DNA of 38,833 nucleotides from Chryseobacterium rhizosphaerae (GCF_003385455.1 NZ_QNUF01000038.1:1-38833), one strand, 5' to 3'; shown: positions 16,418 to 25,197, counted from the first letter of the stretch. Translations and numbers: made by a program. Notes: a model not told the origin generated them from the sequence alone.

Positions 16418-16459
16418 ATTGATCGTCTATAAAAGATATCTTTGATGTAATATACTTGC

Positions 16460-17092
16460 TTACTTTTTCACATCATCAATTTCATCCTGAATAGATTTAA
16501 TCCGATCTCTCAGCTCCTGGCTTATTTTTCCGGGAATTTTTTTAACTTTTCGTAAATCCAGTGCTAACATAATAGAAGCGATTCCCATAAAAATAAAGGA
16601 AACTCCGGTTAAGGTAACCAAAGAAATTCCTGTAAATATAGGATTGAATATAAGCAGTAAAGAAAATATAATTCCTCCTGCGCTGGCAAGAGCTACATTT
16701 CCCCAGCTCATTATTTTCATACTTTTCAGGTCAAAAGCAAAGCCCAGGAGCTGAAAAGAACGGAACAGTAAGGTAAATCCTACAACAAACGGAAGTACGG
16801 CCATTGAAATTTGCGGATTTGCGATAAGGTAAATTCCTATAGCTGTTGTTAATAATCCGCTTACAAGAAACCAACCCCACCCTTGTAAGGATTTATTGTT
16901 TTGAAGAGAAAAGAATATTTCTGTAATTCCGGAAAATAAGAATGAAACACTAAAGAAAATAGAAAGTGTGACATAGGTTGCAAGTGGTACACTGAATACA
17001 TAAAAACCGCAGATAAGGAAAAGGATTCCAAAAATCAAAGGAATATACCAATGTTTTACAGTGTTTGTAAGGGTTTGAAATAAATTGGCCAT
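16460..17092 (-). CDS. HdeD-family (DUF308) membrane protein, copy 1
   Basis: The 210-aa integral inner-membrane protein has six hydrophobic segments arranged as three helix pairs, the DUF308/HdeD pattern (HWYIPLIFGILFLICGFYVF, GWGWFLVSGLLTTAIGIYLI, LPFVVGFTLLFRSFQLLGFA, GIIFSLLLIFNPIFTGISLV). A charged C-terminal helix (KISQELRDRIKSIQDEIDDV) extends into the cytoplasm. HdeD supports acid resistance in E. coli; function here is unproven. It is a close paralogue of the gene at 17392-18022 and shares its 5' leader. Confidence 0.88.
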   Translation of the reverse strand: MANLFQTLTNTVKHWYIPLIFGILFLICGFYVFSVPLATYVTLSIFFSVSFLFSGITEIFFSLQNNKSLQGWGWFLVSGLLTTAIGIYLIANPQISMAVLPFVVGFTLLFRSFQLLGFAFDLKSMKIMSWGNVALASAGGIIFSLLLIFNPIFTGISLVTLTGVSFIFMGIASIMLALDLRKVKKIPGKISQELRDRIKSIQDEIDDVKK

Positions 17093-17127
17093 AGGTGTCT
17101 TTTTTTAGTCTTGCCTACTTTGCATAA

Positions 17128-17140
17128 CGGTGTTCGGCAT
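17128..17140 (-). promoter_or_regulatory. Conserved leader motif of hdeD-like gene 1
   Basis: On the minus strand the motif reads ATGCCGAACACCG. It is identical to the motif at 18058-18070 and lies exactly 36 bases from the start codon in both paralogues. It could encode the start of an upstream micro-ORF (MPNT..., 11 codons here) or be an operator. It may simply be duplication residue. Confidence 0.45.
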
Positions 17141-17340
17141 CTCCGTAACTGTATTTTCAAACAGGTTATAATTTTCACCTGAATTTGAAATACAACCTGA
17201 ACTAAGGTACGAAAAATAGCACACATAGTGAATAAAACCACAGATGAATTCATTTTTTTCAGAAAAGAAATGAACTTGATATTTATAATAAAATCTTATC
17301 TTTTTCATCAATGATTTTACACAGAGATATATACTGTTTA

Positions 17341-17374
17341 AAAAAAACAAAAAGACCTCTTACTAAGGTCTTTT
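17341..17374 (-). terminator. Terminator of hdeD-like gene 2
   Basis: AAAAGACCT/AGGTCTTTT (17350-17358, 17366-17374) is followed on the minus strand by TTGTTTTTTT. It lies 18 bases past the frame-restored stop at 17392. The rest of 17141-17431 shows no gene. Confidence 0.85.
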
Positions 17375-17391
17375 CTATGTATATAATATGC

Positions 17392-18022
17392 TTATTTTTT
17401 CAGATCATCACTTTCTGTGTAAATTCTGATTCTATCTCTGTATTCCAGGCCTGTTCCTCCGGAAATATTTTTTATTATTTTTAAAATCCAAAGCCAGCAT
17501 TATAGAGGCTGTCCCTATTAAGATAAAAGAAATTCCTGTCAATATTACCAAAGAAATTCCCATAAATATGGGACTAAATATCAATAGTAAAGAGAATACC
17601 ACGCCTCCGATACCTGTTGGAACTACATTACCCCAGCCTGCTACTTTCATGTTTTTCAGATCAAATGCAAAACCGAGCAGCTGAAAAGAACGGAACAATA
17701 AAGTAATCCCCACCACAAAAGGCAGAACAGACATTGAAATCTGAGGATTAGCAATGAGATAAGTGCCGATTGCGGTAGTCACTAAACCGCTTATAAGAAA
17801 CCACTCCCATCCCTGCAGGGAGGTCCTGTTCTCTAAAGAAAAGAACATTTCTGTAATCCCGGAGAATAAAAACGAAGCACTAAAAAAAATAGAAAGTGTA
17901 ACATAGGCTGCTAGTGGTACACTGAAAACATAAAATCCACAGATTAAAAAAGTAATTCCGAATATCAACGGAATATACCAATGATTAACAGAGCTGTTAA
18001 TCGTTTGAAATGAGTTCGACAT
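17392..18022 (-). CDS. HdeD-family (DUF308) membrane protein, copy 2, with a 3' frameshift
   Basis: As read, the frame ends at 17432 with 196 aa. Its first about 175 residues run parallel to copy 1 (HWYIPLIFGITFLICGFYVF, LPFVVGITLLFRSFQLLGFA), with the same six membrane segments. The tail then diverges to KYFRRNRPGIQR. Removing one base from the six-A run (six T at 17468-17473 on the plus strand) restores LDFKNNKNISGG...YRDRIRIYTESDDLKK, ending at 17392-17394. This matches the RDRI and DDVKK tail of copy 1. The break is recent decay, a sequencing error in a homopolymer, or slippage. Membrane function may survive because only the tail is lost. Confidence 0.85.
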
Positions 18023-18057
18023 ACAATGCTTTTTTAGATTTTACCTACTTTATGAAG

Positions 18058-18070
18058 CGGTGTTCGGCAT
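18058..18070 (-). promoter_or_regulatory. Conserved leader motif of hdeD-like gene 2
   Basis: The same minus-strand ATGCCGAACACCG motif as at 17128-17140, at the same 36-base distance from the start. Here the possible micro-ORF is only six codons (MPNTAS). Further upstream, TAAGTTTG at 18132-18139 is a candidate -7 box. The rest of 18140-18320 is A+T-rich with no gene that I can support. Confidence 0.45.
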
Positions 18071-18321
18071 TTCCGCAGGAGTTTTTAAAACCTTTTATTT
18101 TTTTCATCCTTAATTGAAGTTTTTCCCGTTACAAACTTACAAAAACGGCAAATTCAATAATAGAATCCAAGCTTAACAAATTGTATATCAGAATATTTTA
18201 TAACACAATCAATACTAATCATATTCATTTATTAAATGATTTTTAGTATTTTTTTCATTCATTTTTTACAAATACAAAAACATATTATTCAAATATTAAT
18301 TTTCAACAATATTATTTACGC

Positions 18322-18360
18322 AAAAAAAACATTCTATGGAATAGCACATGTATTCTATAG
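18322..18360 (-). terminator. Terminator of the agmatine-deiminase-family gene
   Basis: The 10-bp stem CTATGGAATA/TATTCTATAG (18334-18343, 18351-18360, one G-U pair) ends on the minus strand in eight T (A run at 18322-18329). It lies 27 bases past the stop. Confidence 0.8.
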
Positions 18361-18386
18361 GATTTTTTACAGCATAGTCTCTTATT

Positions 18387-19493
18387 TTAGTTCAGCAGAT
18401 TGCCCGCAGGCTGCTGCTGGGTAACACAATGCACCATGCCTCCATTTTCATATAAATTTCTTACATCTATTCCTATAACTTTTCTCTCAGGATACTGACC
18501 CTGAATCATCTGATTGGCTACCTCATCATTAGGATCCCCATAATTAGGAACCAATACCACTGTATTAGCTACATAATAGTTTACATAAGAGCCTTTTTCG
18601 TCCAGCTGCTTTCCATAAGCTGTCTTTACTTTATTTTGAGTCGCAGGCAGATAGACTTTTTTATATTCCTTACCATCTGTATTGGAGGCTGCATAAAGCG
18701 TTTTGATGTCTTTATCAGAAAGCCCAAGCTCAAGAAGATCATTTTCATTCATGGTGATCATGGTATTATGGTTAACAAACTTCATAAAACCATCAATATG
18801 CATATCTGTAACATCCAATCCGGTAACACCATCCAGCCAAATTACTTTTGACACCCCATAATATGTTTCAAACATTTCTTCCGCTTCCTCCTGTGTGATT
18901 CCTTTATTTCGTGTTGCTTCTTTTTTCTGGCTGATCACCGAACTTTTACAAGCCATTAAAACTCCATTTCCATCAGTCTCTACAGAACCTCCTTCATTCA
19001 CCATTTCTTCATTCAGGTCAATCACTTTTATTCCAAGATCTTTTCCGATTCGTTGTGGAATTTTATCACAATTTTCAAAGTCAAATTTTTCGCCCCAGCC
19101 ATTAAATCCCCAGTCTTCAATAAGAACATTGCCTTTATTATCTTTTACGAAAATAGGTCCATTATCTCTGATCCATACATCATCTGTAGGATACATTTTG
19201 AAATCCATATTTTTCATAGGAACTTTATTTTCCTCCAGAATATGGATAATTCTATTTTTTTCCTCGGCATTATAAGCAATAATGTGAACCTTCTCACCAG
19301 ACTGAAGAGCTTTTGTCATATCCACCCAGGTTTGCTCTACCCTCTTCCGGTAAGTCATTCCATGTTGATAGTGATGGGGCCACTGCAGCCACGTTCCTTC
19401 ATGCCGTGAAGATTCTTCGGGAAAATGATAATCTGTCTGTGCCATACTTAATATAAAACTCAACACAAAAGTGAGTGTGAATAGTTTTTTCAT
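18387..19493 (-). CDS. Exported agmatine deiminase / peptidyl-arginine deiminase family protein
   Basis: The 368-aa product has a clear signal peptide (MKKLFTLTFVLSFILSMAQ), so it acts in the periplasm or outside. The mature part is the guanidine-modifying fold: WLQWPHHY, DDVWIRDNGPIFV, NEGGSVETDG, DMHIDGFMKF, and the catalytic Cys356 in GGMVHCVTQQQP. Family members hydrolyse agmatine to N-carbamoylputrescine and ammonia. A cytoplasmic enzyme is normal for polyamine synthesis, so the signal peptide points to use of external agmatine or of other guanidine substrates. No T9SS domain is present, unlike Porphyromonas PPAD. The frame opens 11 codons earlier; ATG at 19493 is chosen because the signal peptide begins there. 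Confidence 0.9.
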   Translation of the reverse strand: MKKLFTLTFVLSFILSMAQTDYHFPEESSRHEGTWLQWPHHYQHGMTYRKRVEQTWVDMTKALQSGEKVHIIAYNAEEKNRIIHILEENKVPMKNMDFKMYPTDDVWIRDNGPIFVKDNKGNVLIEDWGFNGWGEKFDFENCDKIPQRIGKDLGIKVIDLNEEMVNEGGSVETDGNGVLMACKSSVISQKKEATRNKGITQEEAEEMFETYYGVSKVIWLDGVTGLDVTDMHIDGFMKFVNHNTMITMNENDLLELGLSDKDIKTLYAASNTDGKEYKKVYLPATQNKVKTAYGKQLDEKGSYVNYYVANTVVLVPNYGDPNDEVANQMIQGQYPERKVIGIDVRNLYENGGMVHCVTQQQPAGNLLN

Positions 19494-19651
19494 ATCATTA
19501 TATTTTGTTCCAATAAATACACCCAAATTTCAAAGCGCAGCATAGTTTCATGAAAAATCTAAAAAAACCGATAAGAATAATGAGAGATTGATTTGATTTC
19601 CCAAGCCGGAATTTGAAGTTATGGACTATTACCAAGGTACAGAAAAAACAA

Positions 19652-19683
19652 AAAAGATGAAAATAAATTTATTTTCATCTTTT
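19652..19683 (-). terminator. Terminator of the amino-acid permease gene
   Basis: A perfect 32-bp palindrome (arms AAAAGATGAAAATAAA and its complement) ends in a short T run on either strand. It lies 24 bases past the permease stop. Confidence 0.8.
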
Positions 19684-19706
19684 AAAACATCAGACTGTTT
19701 TATATT

Positions 19707-21125
19707 TTATTTCGGCTTATACAGTTTATACATGACGAACAGAAAGCCCAGCCAAACCGGAATTAAAATCACCTGAATTTCCATTCCTGTAATACTCATC
19801 AATCCTAAAATTAAAACCAAAAAGGCAATACAGATATAATTGGATACAGGATAGAATATAGAAGGAAACTTGGATTGAATCCCTGATTTATTGATAGCTT
19901 TTTTAAACTTCAAATGGGTATAGCATATCATCAGCCAGTTGATAATCAATGTAGATACTACCAAAGCCATTAGGTATTCAAAAGCTTTTTCAGGCACCAA
20001 TTTATTAATGATAATACAGATCCCTGCAAAGCATGAAGAAATAAGGATGGCATTTGTAGGAACAGAGTTTTTATTCAGCTTTTTCAAAAACTTCGGGGCA
20101 TTACCCTGTTGAGCCAGTCCAAAAAGCATTCGGCTGTTACTGTAAACACTACTGTTGTAAACTGATAAAGCAGCTGTTAATACAATTAAATTAAGAACAT
20201 TGGCTATCAATGTATTGAACTGAATAACCTTACCAAAAAGACTGAATTCGAGGCCGTTTAAGTTTTGGAAAACCATAACAAACGGGCTTGATCCTTCTGT
20301 AATTTCTCTCCATGGGCTCAATGCAAACAGGATCACTAAAGCTCCTACATAGAAAATAAGGATTCTATAAATCACCTGATTAGTAGCCTGAGGAATTGTT
20401 TTTTCAGGATTTTTAGCTTCTGCTGCTGTAATACCGATCAGTTCCAATCCTCCAAATGAGAACATAATCATAGCCATAGCGGCGAACAAACCTGAATATC
20501 CGGTTTCTGTTTTATTAAACAGACCTTTTGGGAAAAAGCCACCGTCATTCCATAGGTTTGTAATTGTTGCCTTTTCACCTCCTGTTCCACTGATTAAGAG
20601 GTATACTCCGAAAACAATCATAGCAATAATGGCTACCACTTTAATGATAGAGAACCAAAATTCAGTTTCTCCATATACTTTTACAGAGGCAAGGTTAAGT
20701 GCTGTGATCACTACAAAAAAGAATAAACTGGAAACCCATAGCGGTATTTCCGGCCACCAAAAATGGATGTAATGCCCAATTGCCGTTAGCTCGGCCATAC
20801 TTACAAGGATATAGAGAATCCAGTAATTCCATCCAGATGCAAAACCTGGAAAATTTCCCCAATATCTATAGGCAAAGTGGCTAAAACTTCCCGATACCGG
20901 CTCCTGAACTACCATTTCACCAAGCTGGCGCATAATAAAAAAGGCAATGATTCCGGCTAAGGCATACCCTAAAATAACGGAGGGTCCTGCCAATACGGCC
21001 GCAGGTCCAATTCCTAGAAATAATCCGGTTCCTATGGCACCTCCAAGGGCAATTAATTGTATGTGTCGATTTGTTAATCCTCTAACTAAAGTCTCGTTTT
21101 GTCCTGTTTTATTTTCGTTGCTCAT
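19707..21125 (-). CDS. Amino-acid permease (APC superfamily, AAT family)
   Basis: The 472-aa protein has about 12 membrane segments. TM1 carries the signature GLTNRHIQLIALGGAIGTGL. Other AAT-family motifs are GEMVVQEPVSGSFSHFAYRYWG, FSFGGLELIGITAAEAKNPEK and VYNSSVYSNSRMLFGLAQQG. It would import amino acids by proton symport at the inner membrane. AAT-family substrates range over aromatic amino acids, proline, lysine and GABA, and the sequence does not let me choose. The start ATG at 21125 directly precedes the conserved tail-to-TM1 stretch. It is monocistronic; the short 110-bp gap to the XRE gene holds no obvious terminator. Confidence 0.92.
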   Translation of the reverse strand: MSNENKTGQNETLVRGLTNRHIQLIALGGAIGTGLFLGIGPAAVLAGPSVILGYALAGIIAFFIMRQLGEMVVQEPVSGSFSHFAYRYWGNFPGFASGWNYWILYILVSMAELTAIGHYIHFWWPEIPLWVSSLFFFVVITALNLASVKVYGETEFWFSIIKVVAIIAMIVFGVYLLISGTGGEKATITNLWNDGGFFPKGLFNKTETGYSGLFAAMAMIMFSFGGLELIGITAAEAKNPEKTIPQATNQVIYRILIFYVGALVILFALSPWREITEGSSPFVMVFQNLNGLEFSLFGKVIQFNTLIANVLNLIVLTAALSVYNSSVYSNSRMLFGLAQQGNAPKFLKKLNKNSVPTNAILISSCFAGICIIINKLVPEKAFEYLMALVVSTLIINWLMICYTHLKFKKAINKSGIQSKFPSIFYPVSNYICIAFLVLILGLMSITGMEIQVILIPVWLGFLFVMYKLYKPK

Positions 21126-21235
21126 AGAATGAATTATTCAGGCGCTAAATATATAAAAACTTTTCACAGAAATTCTCGTTCCATAGGGCAAATTGACAAT
21201 TCTGGCTAACGAAAAACAAAAAAGCTATTTTATTT

Positions 21236-21535
21236 TTACAGATATTCTTTCGGAATCGAAATATTGTTCTTCTTCATATATTCCAAAAGATTCTGATATT
21301 TATCTTCATATCCATCATCAGTTCCACATTTGTGTGAAATGCTGCATATATCGGAAGGCTTAATATCTAAAATATCTGAAATTTTAGTCAGGATATTCAG
21401 GTTGATCTTCACTTTAGAATTTTCAATATCGGAGTATGCCTTCTGGGAAATCCCCATTTCAAAGGCCATATATTCCTGAGTAAGATCTCTGCTCCGACGA
21501 ATTTTCCTGATATTTTGGCCACATACTTTCATCAT
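21236..21535 (-). CDS. XRE-family helix-turn-helix regulator
   Basis: The 99-aa product has an HTH over residues about 7-62 (IRKIRRSRDLTQEYMAFEMG, ISQKAYSDIENSK, then ILTKISDILDIKPSDI) and a short polar tail (YQNLLEYMKKNNISIPKEYL). ATG at 21532 is an alternative start one codon inside. It is divergent from ccoNO with about 180 bp between them. It could regulate itself or the oxidase, but nothing in the sequence proves it. It is not closely related to the regulator at 518-919 outside the HTH. Confidence 0.85.
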   Translation of the reverse strand: MMKVCGQNIRKIRRSRDLTQEYMAFEMGISQKAYSDIENSKVKINLNILTKISDILDIKPSDICSISHKCGTDDGYEDKYQNLLEYMKKNNISIPKEYL

Positions 21536-21601
21536 TTTTGTTTTAGTAGTTTTTGGTATAGTTTAGAAGATTACCTATTAGACTCTAACAAAGTTAATAA
21601 A

Positions 21602-21609
21602 TACCTTTG
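21602..21609 (+). promoter_or_regulatory. Possible -7 box TACCTTTG before ccoNO
   Basis: A TAnnTTTG match 107 bases before the ccoNO ATG. No good -33 TTG lies at the usual distance. I found no clear FNR box (TTGAT-N4-ATCAA) in the interval. Confidence 0.35.
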
Positions 21610-21652
21610 GCAAAACATAATACACATTACATGATATTTATTTTCATCATAG

Positions 21653-21677
21653 AAAAAGACAGAAAATAAGTCTTTTT
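21653..21677 (+). promoter_or_regulatory. Hairpin in the ccoNO leader
   Basis: AAAAAGAC/GTCTTTTT (8 bp, 9-base loop) ends in five T and lies 38 bases before the ATG. It could be an attenuator or a terminator of minor antisense transcripts. Confidence 0.4.
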
Positions 21678-21715
21678 CAGAGAAAATATCACTTCGGTAA
21701 ACACTATTGGAATTT

Positions 21716-23995
21716 ATGGAGACGCAAAAATTTAATTATGACAATAATATTGTCAGGGCATTCCTCTATGCTACTATCGTATTCGGGCTCATCGGATTTC
21801 TGCTGGGACTTACTGCAGCATTAATGCTTTTCTATCCGGAATTACCGGAATTTTTATTCGGTACAGATGACACCACTATTAAAAGTTTAGCATCCGGAAA
21901 TATTCAGGGGCTGATCAACACTCAGGGCGCTTTGGGCTTTGGAAGGATCAGAATGCTTCACACAAGTGCCGTAATTTTTGCTTTCGTATGTAATTCCTTT
22001 TTCTGTGGTGCTTATTACAGTATGCAAAGGCTTCTGAAAACGAGAATGTACAGTGATACATTATCATGGTTACATTTCTGGTCATGGCAGTTTATGATCA
22101 TTACGGTAGTGATTACTTTCTTAATGGGAATCAATACTTCTAAAGAATATGCTGAACATGAATGGCCTATTGATATATTAATTACTTTCTCATGGGTGAT
22201 CTTCGGGATCAATATGTTTGGAACGATCGCTAAAAGAAGAGTAAGACACTTGTATGTAGCAATCTGGTTCTATGTGGCAACATGGATTGCTGTGGCAATG
22301 CTTCACATCTTCAATAATCTTGAAGTTCCTTTATCTTTCACAAGCTGGAAATCTTATTCTGTATATGCAGGTGTAAAAGATGCATTAGTACAATGGTGGT
22401 ATGGACACAATGCGGTAGCATTCGTATTGACCACTCCTGTATTAGGTCTGATGTATTACTTTATGCCAAAAGCAGCACAACGTCCGGTATTCTCATACAA
22501 ACTATCTATTATTCACTTCTGGTCGTTGATCTTTGTATACCTTTGGGCCGGGCCTCACCACCTGCAATATACAGCATTACCGGCATGGGCACAGGCAGTA
22601 GGAACAGGATTCTCTATTATGCTTATTGCACCATCCTGGGGAGGGATGTTAAATGGTCTTCTTACCTTAAGAGGAGCTTGGGATAAAGTAAGAGAAAATC
22701 CTATCCTTAAATTCTTCGTGGTTGCAATTACCTGTTATGGTATGGCCACCTTTGAAGGACCTTTATTAGCAACAAAATCTTTAAATAAAATCGGTCACTA
22801 CACCGACTGGGTTATCGGTCACGTACACTTAGGAGCTCTTGGATGGAATGGTTTCATGGCATTCGGGGTGATCTATTACCTGGTTCCTATTATGTGGAGA
22901 ACGTCACTTTGGTCTAAAAAATTAGCCAACTGGCATTTCTGGTTAGGGACATTAGGAATTATTTTCTATGCAGTACCAATGTATATTTCTGGATTCACAC
23001 AAGGATTAATGTGGAAACAGTTCAACCCGGACGGAACATTATTGTGGAAAAACTGGTTGGATACTGTAACAGCAATCATTCCTTACTTTAAAATGAGATT
23101 TTTAGGAGGTATCCTTTATCTGTCCGGAGCTATTTTAATGGTGATCAATGTGATCAGAACGGTAAGAGCCGGTTCATTCCAAAAAGAAGTTCCTGCTGAA
23201 GCCCCAGCCCTGGCCAACATCGGTACGGGAAGAAAAGAAGGAGAAGGTGTCCATTTATGGCTGGAAAGAACTCCTACCCTGCTTTCTATCCTGGCATTCA
23301 TTACTATTGCTATTGGAGGACTTGTGGAAATTGTTCCTACGTTATCTCTTAAGCAAAGTGTTCCTACTATTACGGCGGTAAAACCATATACACCATTAGA
23401 ACTGGAAGGAAGGGATTTATATGTTCGTGAGGGATGTAACTCGTGTCACTCTCAAATGATCAGACCTTTCCGTGATGAGGTATTAAGATTCGAAGGTAAA
23501 AACGGGCAGTATTCCAAAGCTGGAGAATTTATCTACGACAGACCATTTTTATGGGGATCTAAGAGAACAGGACCAGATCTTCACAGAGAAGGAGGAAGAA
23601 ACCCGGATTCATGGCACTTTAAACATATGTACAACCCAAGAATTACCTCTGCCGGTTCCATTATGCCCCGTTTCCCTTGGTTAATCACCAATAAACTGGA
23701 TCGTTCTCAAATGGTTGACAAAATAAAATTAATGAAAAATTCTTTTGATGTACCATATACAAAAGCTCAGATTGATTCTGCCAACCAATGGGCAGACAAC
23801 CAGTCAAAAGATATTGTAAAAAGAATTTATGCAGAAGCTACCGATGTAAAAGATCAGATGGCAAAAGAAAAAATAGCAAAAGGATCTGCTTATGTGCCGC
23901 TTGAGCAAAGAGAAATTGTAGCTATGATCGCCTACCTTCAAAGATTAGGTACGGATATCAAAACAACACAGATTCAAACAGCAAGTGCAGACTAA
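21716..23995 (+). CDS. ccoNO: cbb3-type cytochrome c oxidase, fused CcoN-CcoO subunit
   Basis: The first about 480 residues are the haem-copper oxidase subunit CcoN: twelve or more membrane helices with the conserved haem and copper ligand histidines (RMLHTSAVIFAF, WWYGHNAVAF, GPHHLQYTALP, DWVIGHVHLGALGWNG). From about residue 520 the protein continues as CcoO, with one membrane anchor and a single c-type haem site CNSCH (about 574-578) followed by QMIRPFRDEV. N-O fusions are usual in Bacteroidota. The frame opens three codons earlier at a TTG; ATG at 21716 is preferred. ccoP follows after 19 bases. Role: terminal reduction of oxygen at low oxygen tension. Confidence 0.96.
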   Translation: METQKFNYDNNIVRAFLYATIVFGLIGFLLGLTAALMLFYPELPEFLFGTDDTTIKSLASGNIQGLINTQGALGFGRIRMLHTSAVIFAFVCNSFFCGAYYSMQRLLKTRMYSDTLSWLHFWSWQFMIITVVITFLMGINTSKEYAEHEWPIDILITFSWVIFGINMFGTIAKRRVRHLYVAIWFYVATWIAVAMLHIFNNLEVPLSFTSWKSYSVYAGVKDALVQWWYGHNAVAFVLTTPVLGLMYYFMPKAAQRPVFSYKLSIIHFWSLIFVYLWAGPHHLQYTALPAWAQAVGTGFSIMLIAPSWGGMLNGLLTLRGAWDKVRENPILKFFVVAITCYGMATFEGPLLATKSLNKIGHYTDWVIGHVHLGALGWNGFMAFGVIYYLVPIMWRTSLWSKKLANWHFWLGTLGIIFYAVPMYISGFTQGLMWKQFNPDGTLLWKNWLDTVTAIIPYFKMRFLGGILYLSGAILMVINVIRTVRAGSFQKEVPAEAPALANIGTGRKEGEGVHLWLERTPTLLSILAFITIAIGGLVEIVPTLSLKQSVPTITAVKPYTPLELEGRDLYVREGCNSCHSQMIRPFRDEVLRFEGKNGQYSKAGEFIYDRPFLWGSKRTGPDLHREGGRNPDSWHFKHMYNPRITSAGSIMPRFPWLITNKLDRSQMVDKIKLMKNSFDVPYTKAQIDSANQWADNQSKDIVKRIYAEATDVKDQMAKEKIAKGSAYVPLEQREIVAMIAYLQRLGTDIKTTQIQTASAD

Positions 23996-24014
23996 TCATT
24001 AAAATTGTATTGCA

Positions 24015-24902
24015 ATGAAAACGAGAACCCCACTTTCAATATATATCGCAACAACGATAGGTTTAACGATCATGGCCTTTGAAATGTTCGCCAGTGATTC
24101 CGGATATTTTTCTTCTCCATTCTTCTGGGCACTGATCCTGATTGCCATCATCCTTCTTATGATCATGAATTCCATAGGAGACATGATTGAGAATGAAAGC
24201 TTCAGCAGACTGTCTGAGGAAGAGAAAAAACAATACCTGGCGGAAAAGAGTGTTCCCTATTATGAAAAGTTATGGAACTCTGCTTTCAAAAAACAATCTG
24301 TCACTGAAGAAAAAGATATTCTTATTGACCATGGTTTTGATGGAATTACAGAGCTTGATAATTCACTTCCGAAATGGTGGATCGGTTTGTTTTGGTTCGG
24401 ATGTATCTTCTGTGTTGTCTATTTAACAGCTTTTAGCTTTACAGATTATGCTCACCCGGAAGCAGAATATACGAAAGAAACAAAAACAATGCTGGCTTCC
24501 ATTGCAGAATTTGAAAAAACAGCACCTCAAATTAATCTGGAAACAGCAAAATATAGCGCAGATAATATTGCAGAAGGACAGGAACTTTTCAAAACCAATT
24601 GTGTGACCTGTCACGGAGATGGTGGAAAAGGAGGTATTGGCCCCAATCTTACCGATACCCACTGGATCAACATCAAAGAGAAAAGCTTATTTAAAAATGT
24701 TTTCTGGATGCTTGAAAACGGTTCTCCTAATAATCCTACCATGAGACCTTTCATTAAGGACGGAACCATTACAGGAAAAGATGCTGAAAAAATTGCAGCC
24801 TATGTTTATCATATTAACCAGGAAACCTCTCCTATTACAGTTTCGCAGGGTGGTGCTGCAGCACAGGGAGAAGAGGTGAAATGGGAAAACGGAAACAATT
24901 AA
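24015..24902 (+). CDS. ccoP: cbb3-type cytochrome c oxidase subunit CcoP (mono-haem)
   Basis: The 295-aa product has two N-terminal membrane segments (residues about 8-55), a third at about 118-142 (WWIGLFWFGCIFCVVYLTAF) and one cytochrome c domain with CVTCH near residues 196-200 and GIGPNLTDTHW after it. The axial Met is probably in PTMRPF. Proteobacterial CcoP has two haem domains; this has one, as in other Bacteroidota. No ccoQ-like frame fits in the 19 bases between ccoNO and ccoP, and no ccoG, ccoH, ccoI or ccoS lies nearby, so assembly genes must be elsewhere. Confidence 0.94.
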   Translation: MKTRTPLSIYIATTIGLTIMAFEMFASDSGYFSSPFFWALILIAIILLMIMNSIGDMIENESFSRLSEEEKKQYLAEKSVPYYEKLWNSAFKKQSVTEEKDILIDHGFDGITELDNSLPKWWIGLFWFGCIFCVVYLTAFSFTDYAHPEAEYTKETKTMLASIAEFEKTAPQINLETAKYSADNIAEGQELFKTNCVTCHGDGGKGGIGPNLTDTHWINIKEKSLFKNVFWMLENGSPNNPTMRPFIKDGTITGKDAEKIAAYVYHINQETSPITVSQGGAAAQGEEVKWENGNN

Positions 24903-24935
24903 AAAAATTGATTACCTCAATATACAAACCATGCC

Positions 24936-25027
24936 AAGCCCCCTTTAGAACTACATTACATTTGAATTTTCATTTTTGCTAACTAACCTTTTCAACATCA
25001 AAAAAAATGATATAAAGGGGGCTTTTT
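24936..25027 (+). terminator. Long-loop terminator-like structure after ccoP
   Basis: AAGCCCCCTTT (24936-24946) pairs with AAAGGGGGCTT (25014-25024), followed by TTT. The loop of about 67 nt is unusually long for a simple terminator, so a small RNA with a closing stem is possible. The rest of the 295-bp gap to tamB holds nothing else I can support. Confidence 0.5.
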
Positions 25028-25171
25028 AAAGAATAAAATCCACACCTTGGCTCGTCTTACTCAACTATTCACTTGACAACTACAGACTAAAAATTCCATA
25101 ATTAGACAGCCAAGGCAGGATTTTTGCATTTGCAAGGGTACCACAACAAAGTGAAAATAATTTAGTATTAT

Positions 25172-25179
25172 TATCTTTG
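25172..25179 (+). promoter_or_regulatory. -7 box TATCTTTG before tamB
   Basis: An exact TAnnTTTG match that contains the first possible TTG start of tamB. No TTG is seen at the -33 position. Confidence 0.4.
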
Positions 25180-25197
25180 TCAGAAACCACATCGCAT

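Noticed and set aside
17105..17350. 81-codon minus-strand frame in the leader of hdeD-like gene 1
   Set aside because: Only its last 11 codons (MPNT...) coincide with the conserved leader motif; the rest is not shared with the second paralogue.
18236..18424. 62-codon plus-strand frame before the agmatine-deiminase-family gene
   Set aside because: It overlaps the terminator and the 3' end of that gene, and its composition is that of A+T-rich non-coding DNA.
21536..21715. FNR-type operator before ccoNO
   Set aside because: The imperfect pair ATGAT/ATCAT near 21632-21652 has the wrong spacing for an FNR box.
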